Below, piece after piece: positions 45,526 to 54,824 of a DNA stretch of 64,000 nucleotides. Location: assembly GCF_000238275.3 (NCBI RefSeq), contig NZ_AHCF03000003.1, forward strand, positions 930,001 through 994,000. The letters run 5' to 3'. The DNA comes from Pseudoalteromonas undina (lineage in GTDB: Bacteria > Pseudomonadota > Gammaproteobacteria > Enterobacterales > Alteromonadaceae). The notes below the pieces were generated by a model. The model was not told where the DNA came from. It did no database searches and saw nothing but the letters and a program-made list of their open reading frames with translations. A program made the translations under genes and the position numbers. Each line of letters begins with the position of its first letter. Position 1 is the stretch's first letter.

Positions 45526-47052
45526 ATGAGTACAATTCGTCAGCAAGACTTTATTGATAGCATTGAAGATGCTTTGCAATATATCTCGTTTTACCACCCT
45601 CTTGATTTTGTTCAAGCGCTAGAAAAAGCGTATAACAAAGAGCAAAGCAAAGCCGCTAAAGATGCGATTGCACAAATCTTAATTAACTCGCGTATGTCGG
45701 CAGAAGGTAAGCGTCCGCTGTGCCAGGATACTGGGATCATCACCTGTTTCGTAAAAGTAGGTATGGATGTTAATTGGGATAAAACCGACTTAACAGTACA
45801 ACAAATGGTTGATGAGGGGACGCGTCGTGCGTACTTAAATCCAGATAACCCATTGCGTGCATCGATTGTTGCCGACCCTGCGGGAACACGTAAAAATACT
45901 AAAGATAATACGCCATCAGTGGTACACATTGACTTAGTTGCAGGCGATAAAGTTGAAGTGATGGTGGCTGCTAAGGGTGGTGGCTCAGAGAACAAAAGTA
46001 AAATGGTGATGTTAAACCCATCTGACGATGTGGCCGAGTGGGTAGAAAAAACGTTACCAACAATGGGGGCGGGTTGGTGTCCACCAGGTATGCTAGGCAT
46101 AGGTATTGGTGGCACTGCAGAAAAAGCAGCGGTAATGGCGAAAGAATCATTAATGGATCCGGTTGATATTCATGAACTCATTGAGCGCGGCGCAGAAACA
46201 ACAGAAGAAAAGCTGCGTTTAGAAATTTTTGAACGTGCGAATAAATTAGGTATTGGTGCGCAAGGTCTTGGCGGTTTAACCACGGTTGTTGATATTAAAA
46301 TTAAAACGGCGCCAACTCACGCGGCTTCAAAGCCAGTGGTTATGATCCCAAATTGTGCTGCTACGCGCCACGTTCACTTTACGCTTGATGGTTCAGGCCC
46401 TGCGAATTTAAAAGCACCTAAATTAGAAGACTGGCCAGAAGTGACTTTCGAAGTCGGTGAGGGCACACGCCGTGTTAATTTAGATACCCTGACTAAAGAA
46501 GACACTAAAGAATGGAAAATGGGTGAAACCGTTTTACTCTCAGGTACTATTTTAACGGGTCGAGATGCTGCTCATAAGCGTCTGCAAGATATGATCAACT
46601 CAGGGGAAGGTTTACCTGAAGGTGTTGATTTTGATAACAAGTTTATTTATTACGTTGGTCCTGTGGATGCAGTAGGCGATGAAGCAGTAGGTCCTGCTGG
46701 CCCGACAACGGCTACTCGTATGGACAAATTTACTGACATGATGTTAGAAAAAACAGGCATCGTGGGAATGATTGGCAAAGCTGAACGTGGCCCAGCAACG
46801 GTTGAGTCTATTAAAAAGCATCAGTCAGTGTATTTAATGGCTGTAGGCGGTGCGGCTTATCTAGTATCTAAAGCAATTAAAAAAGCACGTGTTGTTGCCT
46901 TTGAAGATTTAGGTATGGAAGCTATCTACGAATTTGAAGTAGAAGATATGCCAGTAACGGTTGCCGTTGACAGCGAAGGTGAAAATGCTCACACCCAAGG
47001 TCCTGCAATTTGGAAAGCAAAAATTGAAGAACTAGATAGTAAAATGAAGTAA
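45526..47052 (+). CDS. fumA: Class I (iron-sulfur) fumarate hydratase
   Basis: The enzyme hydrates fumarate to malate in the citric-acid cycle. The 508-residue protein is the long one-chain class I form: RPLCQDTGIITCF near residue 65 (cluster Cys), GIGGTAEKA and GAQGLGGLTTVVD, PNCAATRHVHF, and a beta domain with VGPAGPTTATRMD. Strong ribosome site AAGGAAC precedes the ATG. It is a single gene, divergent from pabB. Confidence 0.95.
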   Translation: MSTIRQQDFIDSIEDALQYISFYHPLDFVQALEKAYNKEQSKAAKDAIAQILINSRMSAEGKRPLCQDTGIITCFVKVGMDVNWDKTDLTVQQMVDEGTRRAYLNPDNPLRASIVADPAGTRKNTKDNTPSVVHIDLVAGDKVEVMVAAKGGGSENKSKMVMLNPSDDVAEWVEKTLPTMGAGWCPPGMLGIGIGGTAEKAAVMAKESLMDPVDIHELIERGAETTEEKLRLEIFERANKLGIGAQGLGGLTTVVDIKIKTAPTHAASKPVVMIPNCAATRHVHFTLDGSGPANLKAPKLEDWPEVTFEVGEGTRRVNLDTLTKEDTKEWKMGETVLLSGTILTGRDAAHKRLQDMINSGEGLPEGVDFDNKFIYYVGPVDAVGDEAVGPAGPTTATRMDKFTDMMLEKTGIVGMIGKAERGPATVESIKKHQSVYLMAVGGAAYLVSKAIKKARVVAFEDLGMEAIYEFEVEDMPVTVAVDSEGENAHTQGPAIWKAKIEELDSKMK

Positions 47053-47076
47053 GTTTTCTGCATAAACAGCAATTAT

Positions 47077-47106
47077 AAAAGCGAGCACCCCGTGCTCGTT
47101 TTTTTT
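47077..47106 (+). terminator. Intrinsic terminator of the fumarase gene
   Basis: CGAGCAC and GTGCTCG pair around a CCC loop, followed by eight Ts. Confidence 0.87.
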
Positions 47107-47243
47107 ATTTTTAAAATTTGCAGATACTTAAACACCTCAGACCAGTTTGTGCTACACAGGCAGTTTTTGTATAACCCATTGTATTTTATGATGTAGTGTT
47201 CTTTTTCAAGATGTACTATTAAGTTTACATATAAATTCAAAGT

Positions 47244-47264
47244 GACGTTCACGTAAGCGTAAAC
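47244..47264. promoter_or_regulatory. Possible LiuR-type regulator site upstream of leucine dehydrogenase
   Basis: The stretch GACGTTCACGTAAGCGTAAAC has the ACGT-spaced pattern I recall for LiuR, the MerR-type regulator of branched-chain amino acid use in Alteromonadales. It lies about 220 bases upstream of leucine dehydrogenase, a plausible target. The pattern match is loose. Confidence 0.3.
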
Positions 47265-47331
47265 TTTAATCGCGATGACGTTTTTAGCTTTTATACTTAA
47301 CAATATAATTATTATTAAATTTTTTATGCTT

Positions 47332-47347
47332 ATTTATCGCGATAAAT
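47332..47347. promoter_or_regulatory. Perfect 16-bp palindrome upstream of leucine dehydrogenase
   Basis: ATTTATCGCGATAAAT reads the same on both strands. It lies about 140 bases upstream of the leucine dehydrogenase start. The regulator is unknown; a related TCGCGA core occurs at 47271-47276. The rest of the 432-base gap (47053-47484) holds no gene. Confidence 0.45.
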
Positions 47348-47484
47348 CGTTTTATTTTTCTATTGAGTGCGGTTTATTTGGTTTATCTACTCATAGTGTG
47401 GCGAACCATTAACTGAAGTGATAAAGTCTCGTCAATTTGTAGCGTGCTTGCCCAAAAGGGCCCATTATTTTCGGAGTATTTAAA

Positions 47485-48525
47485 GTGGTTGTATTTAATC
47501 AAGTTGAATTTGATAACCATGAACAAGTGGTTTTTTGTTCAGACAAAGCGTCTGGTTTAAAAGCCATTATTGCGGTGCATAACACAAACTTAGGTCCAGC
47601 TGTAGGCGGTTGTAGAATGTGGGATTATGCCAACGATGAGGATGCAGTTTACGACGTATTGCGCTTATCAAAAGGGATGACCTATAAAAATGCTGTGGCA
47701 CGCTTGCCATTTGGTGGTGGTAAGTCAGTTATTATTGGCAATGCAAAAGAGATCAAGTCTGAACAGTTGTTTCGTGCATTTGGTCGTCAATTAGAGCGTT
47801 TAAATGGCAGCTACTACTCAGCAGAAGACGTAAATATCACGTGTGATGATGTGGCGTTAATGAACAAAGAAACAAATTACGTGCTAGGCCTTGAAGGCAA
47901 AAGTGGTAACCCATCGCCATTTACAGCTTACGGCACGTTTTTAGGTATGAAAGCAGCGCTTCATCATCAGCGCGGCATTCAAGATTTCTCAGGTATTAAA
48001 GTGGCTGTGCAAGGTTTAGGTGCGGTGGCTTATGGATTATGTAAGCACTTGGCTGAAGCTGGTGCAGAATTATTTGTTACCGATATTAACCAAGCAGCGG
48101 TAGAGCGTGTAGTCAACGATTTTGGTGCAACAGCGGTTGGTATTGATGAAATATACGACTTAGATGTTGATGTGTATGCGCCTTGTGCGTTAGGTGCCAC
48201 TATTAATGACACAACGATCCCTCGTTTAAAAGCAACTATAATAGCAGGATGTGCAAATAATCAGCTTGCAGAATCACGCCATGGTGAAATTATACGTGAA
48301 AAAGGTATTTTATACGCACCAGATTATGTAATAAATGCAGGCGGTATTATTAACGTGTATTACGAAACAGCGCCTGAAGGTTACAGTAAAGAGGCGTCTA
48401 ATAAACACGTAGAGAAAATTTTCGATACATTAAGCGAAATCTTTACCCGTAGTGAAAAAGAACAAAAATCAACGCATTTAATTGCTGATGAGCTTGCTCA
48501 AGAAATTATTGAAAACGGACTTTAA
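47485..48525 (+). CDS. Leucine dehydrogenase (Glu/Leu/Phe/Val dehydrogenase family)
   Basis: The enzyme oxidatively deaminates leucine and other branched-chain amino acids with NAD. The 346-residue protein has the active-site segment RLPFGGGKSVIIG with the catalytic Lys, the GNPSPFTAYGTF block and the Rossmann motif VAVQGLGAVAYGLC. The length and motifs suit leucine rather than glutamate dehydrogenase. It starts at GTG behind GGAG. It appears to be a single gene. Confidence 0.92.
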   Translation: MVVFNQVEFDNHEQVVFCSDKASGLKAIIAVHNTNLGPAVGGCRMWDYANDEDAVYDVLRLSKGMTYKNAVARLPFGGGKSVIIGNAKEIKSEQLFRAFGRQLERLNGSYYSAEDVNITCDDVALMNKETNYVLGLEGKSGNPSPFTAYGTFLGMKAALHHQRGIQDFSGIKVAVQGLGAVAYGLCKHLAEAGAELFVTDINQAAVERVVNDFGATAVGIDEIYDLDVDVYAPCALGATINDTTIPRLKATIIAGCANNQLAESRHGEIIREKGILYAPDYVINAGGIINVYYETAPEGYSKEASNKHVEKIFDTLSEIFTRSEKEQKSTHLIADELAQEIIENGL

Positions 48526-48545
48526 GTTTTTTATTTAGTTCAACT

Positions 48546-48571
48546 AAGGAGCGAATATCGCTCCTTTTTTT
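48546..48571 (+). terminator. Intrinsic terminator of leucine dehydrogenase
   Basis: AAGGAGCGA pairs with TCGCTCCTT around an ATA loop, followed by a T run. Confidence 0.9.
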
Positions 48572-48676
48572 ATGCCTATATAAGACTTTGGTATAACTAC
48601 ACCCAAAGCATCATTTTAGTTAATGCGAATATAGGCAAAGCGAGGTAAAATTTTACTTTTGCTCTGTGTATAATTT

Positions 48677-49339
48677 ATGTCCTCTGCCGATTTATCTCTT
48701 CGGGCTATTGATTTTGATCAGTGGCCGCGCAAACAACATTTTGAATTGTTTCAAAACTTCACTCAGCCTTATTTTAATGTGTGTGTAAGACTCAATGCTA
48801 AAAAGCTATATACCGTGTGTAAGCAAACTAATCGTGCTTTTTTTCATGGTTATGTTTATTGCTTATTAAAAGCATGTCATGAGTATGAGCCGATGATGCT
48901 GCGTATTGTTAATCAAAAACCTTATTATTTAAACACCATGCGCGCGAGTGTTGTTGAGCTTGCCGATGATGACTCGTTTCGCTTTAGTTATTTTAAACAG
49001 CAAAACTCGTTAAATGAGTTTGCTAATAAAGCAAAAGCGATTAGTCATGAAGCAAGGTTAAACCCGCTGTTTTCTGATGCCTTTGCAGCAACTGAAGGAC
49101 AAGCTGATTTAATTCACGTTTCTGTTTTACCTTGGTTAAACTTTAGCAGCTTTTCGCATGCGTTTACCCAGGGCCAAAGCTGTGGCATCCCTAAATTTGT
49201 GTTTGGTCAATACAACCCCGATACAGGCGAAATGCCACTATCAATTGATGTCCATCATGCGTTATTAGATGGACTACATGTGGCTAAGTTCATCCAACGA
49301 TTGCAACATACATTTGATAGTTTGAGTGATAATACTTAA
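48677..49339 (+). CDS. Chloramphenicol acetyltransferase (CAT)-family acyltransferase
   Basis: The 220-residue protein has the typical CAT length and motifs: FDFDQWPRKQHFELF-like N-terminus (RAIDFDQWPRKQHFELF), LPWLNFSSFSHAF (Ser/Thr region) and VHHALLDGLHVAKF with the catalytic His at 194 and Asp at 198. CAT trimers transfer acetyl from acetyl-CoA to a hydroxyl. Whether chloramphenicol is a substrate is unknown; in a chromosomal marine setting it may be a native xenobiotic or metabolite acetylase. No mobile element or resistance genes adjoin it. Confidence 0.83.
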   Translation: MSSADLSLRAIDFDQWPRKQHFELFQNFTQPYFNVCVRLNAKKLYTVCKQTNRAFFHGYVYCLLKACHEYEPMMLRIVNQKPYYLNTMRASVVELADDDSFRFSYFKQQNSLNEFANKAKAISHEARLNPLFSDAFAATEGQADLIHVSVLPWLNFSSFSHAFTQGQSCGIPKFVFGQYNPDTGEMPLSIDVHHALLDGLHVAKFIQRLQHTFDSLSDNT

Positions 49340-49449
49340 TGAAAAAGTTGTAAATCTTATGTTATTATTTGTTGGTGATGTTTTCTAATTAAATTTTCAC
49401 CTTGAATTTACTCAAATATAAAAACTAATAATTATAAAGGCAGTGTCTG

Positions 49450-52338
49450 ATGAATCGCTTGGTGATTTTATGTTTCTTGTTGGTGATTTTTACTGTTAAT
49501 GCTCAGCAACAGACTCGGCTGCCGTTGCGCGATTATTTTTTTGAAACGTGGAATACCCGTTCGGGCCTTCCTCACAATAGCATTAATAGCCTTGCACAAA
49601 CACAAGATGGCTATTTATGGGTAGGTACTTGGGAAGGGCTTGCCCGCTTTAACGGTCAAGAATTTAAACTATTTACCCGCTCAGAAATTACCGATTTGCC
49701 TGACTCAGGCGTACGTGCGCTTACCCCCACATCCGATGGCGGCTTACTCATAGCCGGAGCGCGCGGCGGTATTAGTTTATATCAGCACCGACAATGGGAC
49801 ACTCAACCTAATGCCCAAGCAATGGTTAATCACGTATTTAAGAGTAAAAACGAGGATTTGTGGTTGGCACTTGAAAATGATGGTGTGTTTTATCGACCTG
49901 CCAAAAGCACTCAAGATATCCCAATAATACAAAACGTCAGTGCTTATAGAATAATTGAAGATAAGCAGGGCACTATATGGGCTGCAACCAGTGATGGGCT
50001 GTATAAAATAGTTAACTACACGGCTACATTGATGACTCCACATCATGGTTTGCCAGATGCACCTGTATATACTCTATTGATTACCCGTGAAGGACGCCTT
50101 GTTATTGGTAGTGAAAGAGGTGCGCGAGTATTAAATGGCAATGTGTTCGAGTCACCCCATCCACAGCTTAGTGCTGAGTCGATTTCTAGTTTATTAGAAG
50201 ATAACCATGGTGATTTATGGTTTGGCACTATTAATAAAGGGGTATTTAGGCTTAGTGTTGATGGCATAGAACAATTAGATGCTAAAAATGGCTTACCTGC
50301 AAACCGCATATTGTCGTTATTGCAAGACAGAGAAAACAGTATTTGGGTAGGTACCAACGCGGGTGTATTTAGATTAAGAGAAGCCCCGTTTTCATCGTGG
50401 GGAAAAAAGCGAGGCTTATCTAGCGACTACGTACGAACGGTACTTTCACATTCTGATGGCAGTTTATGGATAGGCGGGAGTACAGGCTTAGATCGGCTGC
50501 AAAATAATAAAATTACCCAAATTAAAGGGACTAAACAAGGCTCTCCTTATTCAGTATTGAGCTTACTTGAACAAAGCCAAGGTGATATTTGGGTCGGTAC
50601 TTATACTTCAGGTGTGTTAAAGGTGGTGAATAACGAGCTTGTACCTTACTTAAATCGTGATAATGGCCTTGGTAGTAATGAAGTACGCTCGTTACTTTTT
50701 GATTCAAAAAATCGTTTATGGATAGGTTCAGCCATGGGGTTAACGCGAGTTAATACCGACGGCAGCTTAGACCAATTTACTAATGAGAAAGAGTTACCGA
50801 GTGGCTTTATTCTAGCTTTGAGTGAAGATAAGAGGGCAAATATTTGGATAGGCACTGGCAATGGCGTAGTAGTTTACAATACCCAAACGGATAAATTTAA
50901 ACCAATTCAGTTCCCTAAAGCGTTTTCGGCTAAATATGCGTTTGGCTTTTATATTGACGATAAATATACCTGGATGGCGACCGATAGAGGTTTATTGCGT
51001 TATCAACATTCAAATGGCCATATGACTATTTTAGGGAGGGAGTTAGGATTACCGGTTGATAAGCTTTTTCAAATTGTTCCCTTTAAAGATTCACTTTGGC
51101 TATCAAGTAACCGTGGCATTATTGAAGTTAATTATAAGCAGGTTAATCAGCTACTAGACTCAGCTACAAAAGGTAGTCAGACGCTAGCTTTTCAATTATA
51201 CGATGAGGGCGATGGCATGCTCAGTGCGCAAGCCAATGGAGGGTCAACGCCTTCGGCTACAGCGCATTCAGATGGTACTATTTGGTTTGCCACCGCAAAA
51301 GGGGTGAGTACGGTTAAACCCGCGCGATTAAAAGAAGCCACCGAGATACCGTTACCAACTATTGTAGAAAGTTTTTCTGTAGATGGTAAACCCATGTTAT
51401 TGCCTGTTGATGGTGACACACTTGTTTTGCCACCTGGAGTTACACGGCTGTCGTTCCATTATGCGGGCTTAAGTTTTATCATGCCGCAGCGATTAAACTT
51501 TCAAACAAAAATGAAAGGCTTTAACGATGAATGGGTTGATCGTTTTCATATTGCAACAGCTGAATATACTAATTTACCCGCGGGGAAATATTCATTTGCA
51601 GTGCGTTCTGCCTATCCTAATACCGATTGGCAGCAAAATGACAAAGTGATTCATTTTGAAATTCAATCGCATTTTTGGCAAAAAACCAGCTTTAAGCTAG
51701 TGGTGTTTTTTATTTTTGTGGTTGTCATATATAGTGCATATCGGTATCGCTTGTATCGCTATAAGCAGGTAGAAAAAGAGCTAACTAGCCGAGTGGTGAA
51801 GCAAACCCAAGCACTGCAAGAGCAAGCAAGTGCCTTTGCTTATCAAGCTACCCATGATCAGCTCACCGACTTACCGAATCGCCGGGCATTTGATGGTTGG
51901 CTGGCCGACAACTTTACAGATTTTAAAGCGCGTAATACTCCGCTTGCGATTGCCATTATGGATATTGACCACTTTAAACGCATTAATGATGGTTGGTCTC
52001 ATTTGATTGGCGATCAGGTTATATGTGAAGTCGCCAATATTCTTAAAGCGCATTGTGAAGGCGAGCAAGAAGTGGCTCGTTGGGGCGGTGAAGAATTTAC
52101 ATTTGTATTTCCTGACATGCATACTGTGCAAGCACAGCAATTATGTGAACAATTACGCAAAGAAGTTGAAAATAAAGACTTTTCGTCTATTGCCCAAGGG
52201 CTTAGCGTAACCGTGAGCTTTGGTGTTTCTGACTCAGATAATGTCGATGATTACGATCGGTTATTATCTCGTGCTGATCAAGCTTTATACAAGGCAAAAA
52301 ACAATGGCCGAAATAGGGTTGAGTGCATAGCTTCCTAA
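49450..52338 (+). CDS. Beta-propeller sensor diguanylate cyclase (Reg_prop-Y_Y_Y-GGDEF)
   Basis: The 962-residue protein has a signal peptide or anchor (1-18), a periplasmic beta-propeller of about ten repeats (motifs such as DGYLWVGTWEGLARF, GDLWFGTINKGVF, NSIWVGTNAGVF), a Y_Y_Y domain (about 660-735), one membrane helix (about 745-765), a short coiled coil and a GGDEF domain with the signature GGEEF. The RxxD inhibitory site upstream of it is absent (EGEQEVARWGGEEF). The architecture is that of a ligand-sensing diguanylate cyclase, typically for polysaccharides. A ribosome site lies at TAAAGG before the ATG. Confidence 0.92.
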   Translation: MNRLVILCFLLVIFTVNAQQQTRLPLRDYFFETWNTRSGLPHNSINSLAQTQDGYLWVGTWEGLARFNGQEFKLFTRSEITDLPDSGVRALTPTSDGGLLIAGARGGISLYQHRQWDTQPNAQAMVNHVFKSKNEDLWLALENDGVFYRPAKSTQDIPIIQNVSAYRIIEDKQGTIWAATSDGLYKIVNYTATLMTPHHGLPDAPVYTLLITREGRLVIGSERGARVLNGNVFESPHPQLSAESISSLLEDNHGDLWFGTINKGVFRLSVDGIEQLDAKNGLPANRILSLLQDRENSIWVGTNAGVFRLREAPFSSWGKKRGLSSDYVRTVLSHSDGSLWIGGSTGLDRLQNNKITQIKGTKQGSPYSVLSLLEQSQGDIWVGTYTSGVLKVVNNELVPYLNRDNGLGSNEVRSLLFDSKNRLWIGSAMGLTRVNTDGSLDQFTNEKELPSGFILALSEDKRANIWIGTGNGVVVYNTQTDKFKPIQFPKAFSAKYAFGFYIDDKYTWMATDRGLLRYQHSNGHMTILGRELGLPVDKLFQIVPFKDSLWLSSNRGIIEVNYKQVNQLLDSATKGSQTLAFQLYDEGDGMLSAQANGGSTPSATAHSDGTIWFATAKGVSTVKPARLKEATEIPLPTIVESFSVDGKPMLLPVDGDTLVLPPGVTRLSFHYAGLSFIMPQRLNFQTKMKGFNDEWVDRFHIATAEYTNLPAGKYSFAVRSAYPNTDWQQNDKVIHFEIQSHFWQKTSFKLVVFFIFVVVIYSAYRYRLYRYKQVEKELTSRVVKQTQALQEQASAFAYQATHDQLTDLPNRRAFDGWLADNFTDFKARNTPLAIAIMDIDHFKRINDGWSHLIGDQVICEVANILKAHCEGEQEVARWGGEEFTFVFPDMHTVQAQQLCEQLRKEVENKDFSSIAQGLSVTVSFGVSDSDNVDDYDRLLSRADQALYKAKNNGRNRVECIAS

Positions 52339-52548
52339 AAAGAGCTGCTTTAATGCGTTAAATCGTTTTTTCCGACAGCTTTTATCATATAGAGAATTTC
52401 AACTTCTTTATTATTTGTGTAGGTTAAGTTAATTCATTAAGTAATTATATGTAAGCATAAGTAATATTAATTAACTTTATTTTAATTTGGGTGCTATACC
52501 TTGTGTACCCATTAGGGGTTTTTTTGCTTTTTACTTAAGGAATATAAG

Positions 52549-53757
52549 ATGAAAAACAAGATAATTAATATTACATTCGCAAGTCTTCTAGGGGCCTCAC
52601 CCGTGGTATTAGCAGAAGGCGATAAGCATGATGACTTTTTGTTTACTAAACAGGCTTTAGCATCACTCAAGCTTAACTCTTTACTGACTATTGATGATAC
52701 GCAATTTGTGTTTAATGACTCATTATTAAACGAAGATTGGGATAACTTTTTTTCTTTGCATGCGTCAGCAATTGAAGATAAAAAAGAGCTCATTTTACAC
52801 TGGGCAGGTTATACCAGTATTAATCCAAAAGTAATTTTAGCGCTGATAGAGCAACAAAGTGGCTTACTTTCAAACCCAAATGCTGATATTGAGAACCCTT
52901 TAGCTGGTATAACAGACAAGCGTGGTTTTGATGCGCAAGTAAAAGACGTAGTGATGAAATTAAGTCAACGCTTTTATGCATATAAGCAGTGGCAAGAGTC
53001 ACAAGATAAGTTAAAAAAACGAAATCAGGCAACCCAAACTACGAGTAGCACAGCTGCAACTGCGGCTCTAGTAAGTCTGTTTGCAGATAGCGATAGACTG
53101 GCATCAAACTCTAAAAATAATCAACAGACTTTGACTGAGTTTTTAGCTACGTTTGACCGTGTATTTCCTAGTAACACTAGTCAATTGCAACGTTCATTGA
53201 ATAGTGTAGATCAAAATAATGAAAAACAACTTTTAGCCGCTAGTTTTGAAATGAACTTACCGTGGCCGTCTGGCTATTGGTACAGTGGTGGCGCTCACTC
53301 AAATACAGGTTCTGGCTACCCATACTCATCACTTGATTTTAACAATGGCTCTGGTGGCTGGGGCGCTAATACTCCTTTTGTTCAAGCTGCGCATGGCGGA
53401 ACGGTAACTCGCTTTTCTTCCTGCAATATTCGAGTAACACACGCCAGTGGCTATTCAACCAACTACTACCACATGTCAAACCTTCAATATAGCAGTGGTG
53501 ATTATGTTCAACCTGGTGCATGGTTAGGTCGCTATGCAAATAATTATAATCAAGCATTGTGTGAGGGCGGCCAATCATCAGGTCCTCATGTTCATTTTAC
53601 TTTATTGTATAATGGACAACAGGTTTCTCTGCATAATAAATATATAAGTGAGCATCGGATTGATGTTGGCTCAAGTAATTATGACACCAACTGTAATCGT
53701 TTCTATTTTGAACGATATGGCTATCGTACATGTGCATGGCAGCCTTTGTATCGCTAG
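52549..53757 (+). CDS. Secreted M23 metallopeptidase (LasA-like, beta-lytic)
   Basis: The 402-residue precursor has a signal peptide (about 1-22), a propeptide-like region (about 25-235) and a C-terminal M23 catalytic domain. The zinc-site elements are GGAHSN (first His), SLDF (Asp) and GPHVHF (HxH), plus NYYHMSNLQ (another His). Cysteine pairs CNI, CEG, CNR and TCAW suggest disulfides. This is the LasA or beta-lytic protease layout, which splits glycine-rich peptides or cross-bridges and can lyse Gram-positive bacteria. It is probably exported by type II secretion. A ribosome site AAGGAAT precedes the ATG. Confidence 0.9.
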   Translation: MKNKIINITFASLLGASPVVLAEGDKHDDFLFTKQALASLKLNSLLTIDDTQFVFNDSLLNEDWDNFFSLHASAIEDKKELILHWAGYTSINPKVILALIEQQSGLLSNPNADIENPLAGITDKRGFDAQVKDVVMKLSQRFYAYKQWQESQDKLKKRNQATQTTSSTAATAALVSLFADSDRLASNSKNNQQTLTEFLATFDRVFPSNTSQLQRSLNSVDQNNEKQLLAASFEMNLPWPSGYWYSGGAHSNTGSGYPYSSLDFNNGSGGWGANTPFVQAAHGGTVTRFSSCNIRVTHASGYSTNYYHMSNLQYSSGDYVQPGAWLGRYANNYNQALCEGGQSSGPHVHFTLLYNGQQVSLHNKYISEHRIDVGSSNYDTNCNRFYFERYGYRTCAWQPLYR

Positions 53758-53793
53758 CATGATATAAATAAACAAACAGTTCACTTGTTAAAG

Positions 53794-53827
53794 AAAAGGC
53801 CACGCTCTAACAGATGTGTGGCTTTTT
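53794..53827 (+). terminator. Intrinsic terminator of the M23 protease gene
   Basis: GGCCAC and GTGGC pair around a 14-base loop and are followed by a T run. Confidence 0.55.
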
Positions 53828-53900
53828 ATTTAGTGTTAAATAATTGAATTCTAGTTTTATGGACCAATTAATACTGTATAGATAATTATAGGGCTATTAA

Positions 53901-54725
53901 ATGGTAAACGGATTATTGATTTTCTTACTTTTTGCGTTTGTCGTTATTTTTTGGCGTTGGCCTGATATTCAAAATACTCTGTGGCGCCGTAAATACAGTC
54001 ATTTATCATTAAGCCCACAACAGCATGCGCTGTTGCTGCGGGCTATGCCAATTTATAACAAAATGACTGATGCAGATCGAGCCAAGTTGGCTCGTCATAT
54101 TGTGTGGTTTTTAAATGAAAAGCGCTTTGTTGGTTGTGATGGGTTGCAACTAACTGAAGCAATGAAACTCATTATTGCCGCCGATGCTTGCTTGCTGGTA
54201 CTAAATAAACCTTGGCCTTTGTATAAAAACGTGAAGGAAATTTTACTCTATCCCAGCGCCTATTATGCGCCTCAATCAAGTCGCGATAACGCAGGGCTTG
54301 TTAGTTTTCATAATACCGTAAGGCAAGGTGAATCATGGCCAGGAGGCACACTGGTGCTGAGCTGGCATGATGTGCTTGAGGGTAACCGCTTACCCAGTGA
54401 CGGGCATAATTTAGTGTTTCATGAGTTTGCGCATCAACTTGATCAAGAGACCGGTAAAACCACCGGCACGCCATTACTTACATCACAGACTCACTATCAA
54501 CAATGGGGCAAGGTATTTAGCCGAGCGTTTTCGCAGTTAAAAACACACGTTGCTTATAACATGCCGCATGTTATTCATAGCTACGGAGCCACAAATGAGG
54601 CAGAATTTTTTGCGGTGATCACCGAAACGTTCTTAGAAAAACCCGCAGATTTACGCCGCGATGACCCTGAAATTTACCGTTTGCTGGTAGATTTTTATCA
54701 ATTTGATCCTATTGTTTGGCATTAA
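53901..54725 (+). CDS. mtfA: MtfA-family M90 peptidase
   Basis: E. coli MtfA binds and inactivates the glucose repressor Mlc and is a zinc aminopeptidase. The 274-residue protein has the zinc signature FHEFAHQLDQETG and the NEAEFFAVITETFLEKP segment with the Glu, typical of MtfA. One N-terminal hydrophobic helix (about 2-17) is seen, so it is likely membrane-associated, which E. coli MtfA is not. It stands alone; no mlc-ptsG genes are in the window. Confidence 0.88.
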   Translation: MVNGLLIFLLFAFVVIFWRWPDIQNTLWRRKYSHLSLSPQQHALLLRAMPIYNKMTDADRAKLARHIVWFLNEKRFVGCDGLQLTEAMKLIIAADACLLVLNKPWPLYKNVKEILLYPSAYYAPQSSRDNAGLVSFHNTVRQGESWPGGTLVLSWHDVLEGNRLPSDGHNLVFHEFAHQLDQETGKTTGTPLLTSQTHYQQWGKVFSRAFSQLKTHVAYNMPHVIHSYGATNEAEFFAVITETFLEKPADLRRDDPEIYRLLVDFYQFDPIVWH

Positions 54726-54824
54726 TTTTATGCACTTCATCCTATTACGCTGGTAACTTGCTAGCGTTTTTGTTGCAATCATGTAATAGAGCAACACACA
54801 GCAACAATAATAAGTGAGATAAGC

